DNA of 11,323 nucleotides from assembly GCA_964580655.1 (NCBI GenBank), contig CAZOMR010000103.1, positions 1-11,323 of the forward strand. The letters run 5' to 3'. The position numbers and the translations under genes are program-made. Positions within the stretch are counted from its first letter, which is position 1, and every line of letters begins with the position of its first letter. The notes beneath the pieces are model-generated. The model was not told where the DNA came from. It made no database searches and saw only the letters and a list, made by a program, of their open reading frames with translations. The stretch is from CAZOMR01 sp964580655 (GTDB lineage: Bacteria; RBG-13-61-14; CAZOMR01). Positions 6,432-11,323 of the stretch are shown piece by piece.

Positions 6432-7120
6432 CTGGCCTTTTCCTTTGCTCCTTCCAGAACGACCAGCGCGTCCACTGCCACCGGCTTGCCATCCCCGGTC
6501 AGGATCAGCGGGTTGACATCAACTTCCTTTACCGCCTCCTGCTCCAGCCCGAGTTTGCCAAGACCTATCAGGGCCTGCGCCAGTGCATCGCGGTCCGCTG
6601 GTGCCATGCCCCTGAATGCTTGAAGAATCTTTTTACCCTTAATGTCTTCCATCATCTCCAGGGCATCTCGCTTCTCCAGGGGTGCGACACGGAAGGACAC
6701 ATCTCTCAATATCTCTGTATAGATTCCTCCCAGACCGAACATCACGCATGGTCCGAACTGTGCATCGCGGATCAGCCCGATAACCAGTTCGCGCTGGCCA
6801 TTGACCATCTCCTGGACCAGAACCCCGTCCATCAGCTTGCCGGCATTTTGCTTTATCTCCTTGAAAGCGACCCGGACTTCCTTCGCATTCTTCAGTCCAA
6901 TCCGAATGAGGTTCATCTCGGTCTTGTGAATCAGATCCCTGCCCGAACCCTTGAGCACCACCGGGTATCCTATCTCCTCAGCCTTCTCAACCGCATCCTT
7001 CATCTTCTTGACCAGGAACTCCCTTGTAACCGGAACATCGTATTCAGCAAGAACCTGCTTGGATTCATACTCTGAAAGCGAAGCCGCTTTCTTCTTTACT
7101 GCCTTTTTAATAACCTCCAT
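6428..7120 (-). CDS. Acyl-CoA synthetase (NDP-forming), beta subunit: ATP-grasp domain
   Basis: The nucleotide-binding subunit that partners the alpha subunit encoded next. The protein has 230 residues and consists of a single ATP-grasp domain. The N-terminal SEYESKQVLAEYDVPVT (16-32) is the usual start of the domain. GYPVVLKGSG (51-60) carries the nucleotide-binding lysine, and His65 in DLIHKTE is the expected second phosphate carrier. FGLGGIYTE (128-136) and the metal-binding EVDVNPLI (199-206) are present. The stretch after HKTE reads MNLIRIGL where many relatives have a Gly-Gly-Val type turn, a mild departure. A GGAGGA ribosome-binding site lies 6 nt before the ATG. This is the first gene of the operon, with a likely promoter at 7179-7206. 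The beta-before-alpha order with a 4-base overlap should help make equal amounts of both subunits. Confidence 0.92.
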   Translation of the reverse strand: MEVIKKAVKKKAASLSEYESKQVLAEYDVPVTREFLVKKMKDAVEKAEEIGYPVVLKGSGRDLIHKTEMNLIRIGLKNAKEVRVAFKEIKQNAGKLMDGVLVQEMVNGQRELVIGLIRDAQFGPCVMFGLGGIYTEILRDVSFRVAPLEKRDALEMMEDIKGKKILQAFRGMAPADRDALAQALIGLGKLGLEQEAVKEVDVNPLILTGDGKPVAVDALVVLEGAKEKAR

Positions 7121-7178
7121 CTCAAATCCTCCAGATCTGTAAAAATTCCCTCTTTAAACTGCCTTTTTCATTTTCCTT

Positions 7179-7206
7179 ACCATATCCGAAACAGTGAAAA
7201 AGTCAA
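7179..7206 (-). promoter_or_regulatory. Probable sigma-70-type promoter of the acyl-CoA synthetase operon
   Basis: On the minus strand TTGACT (7201-7206, five of six consensus positions) and TATGGT (7179-7184, four of six) are separated by 16 bases. Transcription would begin near 7172, leaving a leader of about 50 nt with a GGAGGA ribosome-binding site near its end. It lies to the left of the repeat element, outside its arms. Moderate support only, because the -10 match is weak. Confidence 0.45.
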
Positions 7207-7241
7207 GTGGCAGTGGGAACATGCCGTTAAGTTACAACCGG

Positions 7242-7392
7242 GGGGCCTGTTGCCCAAATGTAGGGGCGCGGCTTGCCGCGCCCAAAATCGGGCAGGGCAA
7301 GCCCTGCCCCTACGAATATTATTCATTAAACCAATGATTTGATGTTTTTTAAAGATGATATTTTCCATAATATTATTTGGGCAACAGGCCCC
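7242..7392. repeat. 18-bp inverted repeat enclosing the adaptor gene's 3' region
   Basis: GGGGCCTGTTGCCCAAAT at 7242-7259 is an exact reverse complement of the sequence at 7375-7392. The right arm is part of the coding end of the HlyD-like gene (codons for ...RGLLPK and the first base of the stop), and the left arm lies beyond its stop. The two arms enclose 115 bases that hold the paired-hairpin repeat at 7260-7313 and an AT-rich half (7314-7374). An RNA read from the adaptor gene would fold into a long stem just after its stop codon. The origin may be a local inverted duplication or the ends of a small non-coding mobile element. Confidence 0.8.
7260..7313. repeat. REP/BIME-like paired-hairpin palindromic element
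   Basis: Two GC-rich perfect hairpins lie side by side. The first (7264-7283) has arms GGGCGCGGC and GCCGCGCCC around TT; the second (7290-7309) has arms GGGCAGGGC and GCCCTGCCC around AA. The pair is bounded by GTAGGGGC (7260-7267) and GCCCCTAC (7306-7313), which are reverse complements. This form resembles dispersed extragenic palindromes seen in many environmental bacteria. It starts exactly at the base after the left 18-bp arm. Only one copy is in the window, so dispersal cannot be shown. It could also help stop transcription leaving the adaptor gene, though no U run follows directly. Confidence 0.72.
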
Positions 7393-8497
7393 GGGGGTCT
7401 GACCCCAATATGACGGTTTCACCGGGAGAGATGCCGTCCAGGATCACCAGTTCATCCCATCCTGCTACTCCGATCTCCACCTTTCTCCATACCGGCTCTC
7501 CCTCCTTCATCACCCACAGCCCTGTCTCGCCATCCTCCCTGCGGAGCGCCTCCACCGGCACGAGCAGTGCGTCCTTGACCTCTTCGGCGATGATCTCCAC
7601 GCTGGCGCTCATCATTGGCCGGAGGTGAGATCGCCTTGAGTCAGTCACCTCGATGATGGTATCAAACACGGTTATGCCGGAGGATAGGTGTCCTTGTGGA
7701 GAGATTCGGATGACTTTTCCTTCAAAGAGAGCATCCGGGAAGGCATCGAGTTCAATCCTGACATTTTGTCCGGGCCTCACTCGCGAGATGTCGGCCTCGT
7801 TGACCTCACTTCGGACAATAATTGAACTCAGGTCAGCCATGACCATGAGCGCGGTTCCCGCGGTCAGAGATGACAAGCCGGATGATATTATCTGCCCTGG
7901 TTCCACCATCCGCTTGATGATCATCGCGTCGAGTGGAGCCCTGATTTCAGTATCCTCAAGCCTTGCCCTCGCGTTCTTCAACTCCTCCTGGGCCGAGGCC
8001 AGGTTTGCGCGGCATATCTTCAGCTCTTGCTCCTGAATTCGGACCTTTCTTCTCGCTTCTTCCAACTGCGTGGTCGGAACAACCCGGTTCTTCCTCAGGC
8101 CTTCAAGTCGCTTCATCTCCGCGGCCGCGGACTCGTAAAGTATCTCTGCTTTGACCAGGGATGCTTTAGCGGTTTCCATCTGTGCCTGAGCCTGGCCAAG
8201 CAGGCGCTGTTCGGTCTCTGGATCAAGCCTGACCAGAAGGTCTCCTTTCTTCACCCTGTCCCCTTCCTGGAAAGGCAGTTCCAGGATTTGTCCGGAGGCC
8301 TTGGACTTTATTTCAATGGCCGCCTCCGGCTCCACCCTCCCGGGAGCCGAGACCGTGATTTCCATGTCGCCCTTCCTGGCCGCCGCGGTGCGATATTTTC
8401 GGGCTTTATTTGAGTCTTCCCTGCAAGCCTGGAAAAAAAAGAGACCCGCAATGGAAATGAGGGTTATAAAGAGGTTTGGAATTTTCCCGGGCATCAT
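7373..8497 (-). CDS. HlyD/MacA-like efflux periplasmic adaptor lipoprotein
   Basis: A 374-residue membrane-fusion protein that would bridge an inner-membrane transporter and an outer-membrane channel. The N-terminus is a lipoprotein signal (residues 7-25, hydrophobic core LFITLISIAGLFFF, ending QAC with Cys25 as probable lipid site). The half-motif SGQILELPFQEGDRVKKGD (68-86) is the first part of the biotinyl/lipoyl-like domain. A long charged helical hairpin (about 95-185) follows, then the second lipoyl half with DTEIRAPLDAMI and VEPGQII. The beta-barrel and membrane-proximal domains come after (PMMSASVEI, LLVPVEAL). No transporter permease, ATPase or TolC-like gene is in the window, so the partner is unknown. 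The ATG (8497) overlaps the chemoreceptor stop (ATGA), so synthesis is coupled; no good independent ribosome-binding site is seen. The last codons (ILGSDPRGLLPK) overlap a GGGGTCTGACCCC palindrome and an inverted-repeat arm, so the tail may be repeat-derived. Confidence 0.9.
   Translation of the reverse strand: MMPGKIPNLFITLISIAGLFFFQACREDSNKARKYRTAAARKGDMEITVSAPGRVEPEAAIEIKSKASGQILELPFQEGDRVKKGDLLVRLDPETEQRLLGQAQAQMETAKASLVKAEILYESAAAEMKRLEGLRKNRVVPTTQLEEARRKVRIQEQELKICRANLASAQEELKNARARLEDTEIRAPLDAMIIKRMVEPGQIISSGLSSLTAGTALMVMADLSSIIVRSEVNEADISRVRPGQNVRIELDAFPDALFEGKVIRISPQGHLSSGITVFDTIIEVTDSRRSHLRPMMSASVEIIAEEVKDALLVPVEALRREDGETGLWVMKEGEPVWRKVEIGVAGWDELVILDGISPGETVILGSDPRGLLPK
7394..7406. 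repeat. GGGGTCTGACCCC palindrome inside the 3' end of the adaptor gene
   Basis: A 13-base near-perfect palindrome (6-base arms around one T) that resembles the core of REP sequences carrying GGGGTCAGACCCC. It is translated as part of GSDPRG near the C-terminus of the HlyD-like protein and lies immediately next to the 18-bp inverted-repeat arm. A partial relative, AATAGGGGTCAGAG, lies at 2936-2949 after mazG. The identity as a mobile REP is inferred. Confidence 0.4.
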
Positions 8498-11151
8498 GAG
8501 CGCGCGCCATGCTCCGGGTGGTCCTCTTGTAATTCGCCTTCTTTCAATTGGAACAGTGACACGACATTCTTCAGTACCTCTGACTGTTGATTCAGAATGG
8601 CTATATTCTTGTCCAGGTCATCCACGTTCTGGCTGTTTGCAAGCGCGATATTCTTGATCTGATTGATCGCCTCCACGATCCTTTCACTGGTTCTGGCCTG
8701 GGTCTTTTGCGACTCAAGGATAAACTTGACCATCTCCTCTATGTTCTCCATGGCCCGCTGGACGCTTCTGGCCCCATCTGTCTGGTGACTGGCCTTTGTC
8801 ATGACCTCTGGCGTGATCACCTTTATCTGCTCCGTGGCCTTCATGATCATGTCCGTGCCTTTGCTTTGCTCCTTGATGCCCGTAGCGACATTCTGGATGA
8901 TCTCGGCGATGGCCTCGGTTGAGCGGGCGGTCCGGCGCGTGTTTTCCGCCTGCTCTGCGGTCACCTTGGTTATACGGTTCACCATCTCGAATGACTGCTC
9001 CACGCTTTTTTGAATCTTCTCGAGTGCGGCACCGGCCTGATAACTCAGGTTGACCCCGGCTTCGACATTGGCGTATCCGCTTCTCATGACTTCCACGACA
9101 CTTTCTGACTCCGTTTGCACCCGCCTGATTATAGTGTCAATCTCCTTGGTGGAATTGGCGGTGCGCTCTGCCAGATTCTTTATCTCGTCCGATACCACGG
9201 CAAAGCCCTTGCCGTGCTCCCCAGCCTGCGAGGCTATGATCGCGGCATTGAGGGCCAGGAGGTTGGTCTGGTTGGCCACTTCTCGAATGACATTGAGAAT
9301 CTTTCCTATCTTTGCCGTGCTCTCCCCAAGCGCGTTGATCACGCCCATGGCCTCGCTTACCGATTCCTCAATAAGGCCTATCCCCTTGATAGTGGACTGG
9401 ACCGCATCCACGCCCTCGCGTGCGCTCTCCCGCACCAGTTCCGCTATTTCCCTGGTCTCCTTGGTGCCCTCTTCCACCTGGCGGATGCTGACCTCCATCC
9501 GGGTCACTGACGAGGATGTCTCCTCCGAGCGACCGAGCAGTTCATCTACATGCGCCGCTATCTGTTTAATCGAGGATGTCATCTGAAGGACCGAGGATGA
9601 GGTAGTATCCACGGATGTATGTAAATCGCTGAAATCCTTTTCCACCTCCTCGACCAGTTTTATCATCTCCTCGATGCGCCGCACGCCATCGGCGCTGGAG
9701 GCGCTGAGCACTTCCACGTTATCCGACACTTCCTTGATCACCTGGCTCATCTCCTGTGTGCTGAGCGATGTGGACTCGATGGAGTTAACCTGGACCTCTG
9801 ATCCTCTGGCGACCTCTTCCGAGCTTCGCATAATCTCCCTGATGACATGGTCCACAGCCTGATACGAGATTCTGATCCTTTGCACCATGTCACGCAGGTT
9901 CAGGACCATTGCTTTCATCCGGCCGGCTAGCAGTCCCAACTCGTCATCGGATGAGATATTGAAATCCACATCCAGGTTGCCCTTTGACACCTGATCCGTT
10001 TCGTGGATCATCTCCAACAGGGGAGTAGTTATATCACGGGCGACAATGCGAACCACGCCGAAGCTCAAGAGCCCTATGCCCAGGCTTACCAGTATAAGCA
10101 AAAGAAGCATTCGCGATAGGAGGTGCCGGCTTGCGGAGGCGTGGACATTCATGCCCAGATAAATGGGGCCCTGCATGAAAGAACCCGGGTTGAGCTGGTA
10201 GAATATCAATTCTGTGTCCGAACTCCAACGCAAGATAGCTGGCTTATCTTTCTCCAGACGCTTTTGGTTCTTTGCGAGAAACTCCTGAATTCTTTGTCCT
10301 GTAATTTTCTTCGTGCCTGTTTCGCTTAAAATGCACTCTCCTTCCTGGTTCGTCACAAAAAGGAAAAGGCCTGTATCTCTAATCGCATCCTTTAAAAGTT
10401 TTTCGCCCTGGGAATTGAGCCTGGTAAGGCCCGCGTGTTTCCAGTTCTTGATGATCCTGGCCTGGGTATCCATGGCTGAGCGGTAAAGCACCTTATCACC
10501 CTGGTAATAAGCGAGCAAAACGAGGACAAAGAGTCCGGCCATCATCATGGTATTCAGCGAGAGTTGAAGCTTATTGAGGATGGACCGGGTGCTGGAAACC
10601 TGCTGATTGAGATGAAAACCTGTCTCCCGGTGAAGAAGCTCCCCGGATTGCTGGCGGATGATTTGCTTGAAGAAGTAAAAATGGAAGACAAAGCTCACCG
10701 CGCCACCGAGCACTGACATCAGGAAGACAAAGACCACTTCGCGGAAATAGAAAACGGCAATCCATGGGATGGAAAGTGTTACGGCGAGAAACAGCCCGCA
10801 AAAGGTCCAGAGTAAAAGGCTGAGCACTGCGCCTTTGAATGGAAAGGCTTGAATTTCTTCCTGCGCGATAAGTGCGGCCTGATCCAGATCTTCCCCTGAG
10901 AGACCGGGTCTATCCCTTAGAGCGAAGAACTTGCGGGTATGATTGAGCCACCTATTTAGATAAAAGACCTGCACAGAGATGAAGATACCTGTGAGAATCG
11001 CCATACAGATAATGCCCTTGATGGCATGCGCTAGCGTCAGATGAGTGGAGACAACGAGGAATATAATGATGACGGCGATCTCTGTCAGGCTGGCAAGCCA
11101 ACTTGCGACAAGCATGCTCGCCAGCATCTTCCGGTAGGGATTGTCATTCAT
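8494..11151 (-). CDS. Methyl-accepting chemotaxis protein with six predicted membrane segments and a long coiled coil
   Basis: An 885-residue transmembrane chemoreceptor. Hydrophobic segments lie near residues 13-36, 43-64, 107-128, 138-161, 203-216 and 345-369. The stretch 217-344 between the last two should be outside the cytoplasm and is the likely sensor. A HAMP domain (about 370-422, with TTPLLEM and DDELGLLAGRM) leads into the signalling coiled coil. The hairpin tip has ANQTNLLALNAAIIASQAGE (626-645) then HGKGFAVVSDEIKNLAERT, clearly of the MCP family. Each arm from HAMP to tip and tip to the final VVSLF is about 220 residues, so this is one of the longest signalling-domain classes. No NWETF-like methyltransferase tether is seen at the C-terminus. 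The ATG at 11151 is chosen, with AAAGGGTG upstream; a TTG at 11154 would add one residue. The stop overlaps the HlyD-like gene. No che genes are in the window, so the signalling partner is unknown. Confidence 0.95.
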   Translation of the reverse strand: MNDNPYRKMLASMLVASWLASLTEIAVIIIFLVVSTHLTLAHAIKGIICMAILTGIFISVQVFYLNRWLNHTRKFFALRDRPGLSGEDLDQAALIAQEEIQAFPFKGAVLSLLLWTFCGLFLAVTLSIPWIAVFYFREVVFVFLMSVLGGAVSFVFHFYFFKQIIRQQSGELLHRETGFHLNQQVSSTRSILNKLQLSLNTMMMAGLFVLVLLAYYQGDKVLYRSAMDTQARIIKNWKHAGLTRLNSQGEKLLKDAIRDTGLFLFVTNQEGECILSETGTKKITGQRIQEFLAKNQKRLEKDKPAILRWSSDTELIFYQLNPGSFMQGPIYLGMNVHASASRHLLSRMLLLLILVSLGIGLLSFGVVRIVARDITTPLLEMIHETDQVSKGNLDVDFNISSDDELGLLAGRMKAMVLNLRDMVQRIRISYQAVDHVIREIMRSSEEVARGSEVQVNSIESTSLSTQEMSQVIKEVSDNVEVLSASSADGVRRIEEMIKLVEEVEKDFSDLHTSVDTTSSSVLQMTSSIKQIAAHVDELLGRSEETSSSVTRMEVSIRQVEEGTKETREIAELVRESAREGVDAVQSTIKGIGLIEESVSEAMGVINALGESTAKIGKILNVIREVANQTNLLALNAAIIASQAGEHGKGFAVVSDEIKNLAERTANSTKEIDTIIRRVQTESESVVEVMRSGYANVEAGVNLSYQAGAALEKIQKSVEQSFEMVNRITKVTAEQAENTRRTARSTEAIAEIIQNVATGIKEQSKGTDMIMKATEQIKVITPEVMTKASHQTDGARSVQRAMENIEEMVKFILESQKTQARTSERIVEAINQIKNIALANSQNVDDLDKNIAILNQQSEVLKNVVSLFQLKEGELQEDHPEHGARS

Positions 11152-11323
11152 CAAAATTCACCCTTTCCGGGACCAATGCCCGCTGAATAAAATCGGATCA
11201 TGTCTTTTAAAAGAATAACAACTTAATATTTATCATAATTGTCTTAAAAAGGCAATTTCATCCTTGTTTTCGGGTGTGCGACATAAATGGTGACTATCCG
11301 TGAAATATACGGCTCCTCTTGAG

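Noticed and set aside
7260..7313. A possible CRISPR repeat or small RNA
   Set aside because: There is a single unit made of two different hairpins with no spacers and no cas gene, so a dispersed palindromic element fits better. An independent small RNA would need a promoter, and none was found beside it.
7177..7422. An 81-codon minus-strand open frame across the repeat region
   Set aside because: It passes through the palindromic repeat and the end of the adaptor gene in another frame. Its composition follows the repeat, not a protein family.
9050..9586. A 178-codon open frame on the plus strand opposite the MCP signalling domain
   Set aside because: The product is low-complexity Ser/Thr/Ala/Arg, as expected from the complement of an MCP coiled coil. 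No start signal was seen.
11233..11322. A 29-codon minus-strand open tail at the right edge that could be the end of an upstream gene
   Set aside because: A second frame is also open over most of it, no family is recognisable, and it is too short to judge. An AT-rich stretch with TATGAT nearby might be a promoter -10 for the chemoreceptor, but no matching -35 was found.

Overview
This window looks like chromosomal DNA from a Gram-negative bacterium, most likely a deltaproteobacterium (Desulfobacterota) or a close relative. The clues are a split ADP-forming acyl-CoA synthetase, a NirJ/Ahb-like radical SAM/SPASM enzyme, lipoproteins with lipoboxes, a periplasmic adaptor protein, a deltaproteobacterial-style chemoreceptor tip, and homologues of the Pseudomonas PA2778/PA2779 families. 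The lineage is inferred from gene style, not proven. Base composition and coding style look even throughout. No integrase, transposase, tRNA, rRNA or CRISPR array is present, and every gene except mazG is on the minus strand.

Reading the minus strand from right to left, the layout is as follows. (1) 11151-7373: a large, unusually long methyl-accepting chemotaxis protein is translationally coupled to a HlyD/MacA-like lipoprotein adaptor. (2) 7372-7121: a 252-bp gap holds a paired-hairpin palindromic repeat enclosed by an 18-bp inverted repeat whose right arm is the 3' end of the adaptor gene; a promoter for the next operon follows. (3) 7120-4465: the beta and alpha subunits of an NDP-forming acyl-CoA synthetase, then a PA2779-family membrane protein, closed by a strong intrinsic terminator at 4409-4443. 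(4) 4353-3004: a strong promoter with almost no leader drives a radical SAM/SPASM protein coupled to a small PCP_red-domain protein. (5) 2134-2928, plus strand: mazG, the house-cleaning nucleotide pyrophosphohydrolase. (6) 2037-1: a consensus-like promoter drives ilvE, a DUF4491 membrane protein, pyrE, and the start of a C39-like cysteine peptidase lipoprotein of the PA2778 family, cut by the window edge.

The content is mainly housekeeping (branched-chain amino acid and pyrimidine synthesis, nucleotide sanitation, acyl-CoA/acid interconversion) with several less understood genes attached. Five gene junctions use 4-base start/stop overlaps, so each operon is probably tightly coupled in translation. 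No complete, clearly new multi-gene system is visible. The items most worth a second look are the radical SAM + PCP_red pair, the coupled chemoreceptor + adaptor pair, the separated PA2778/PA2779 partners, and the repeat structure at the end of the adaptor gene.
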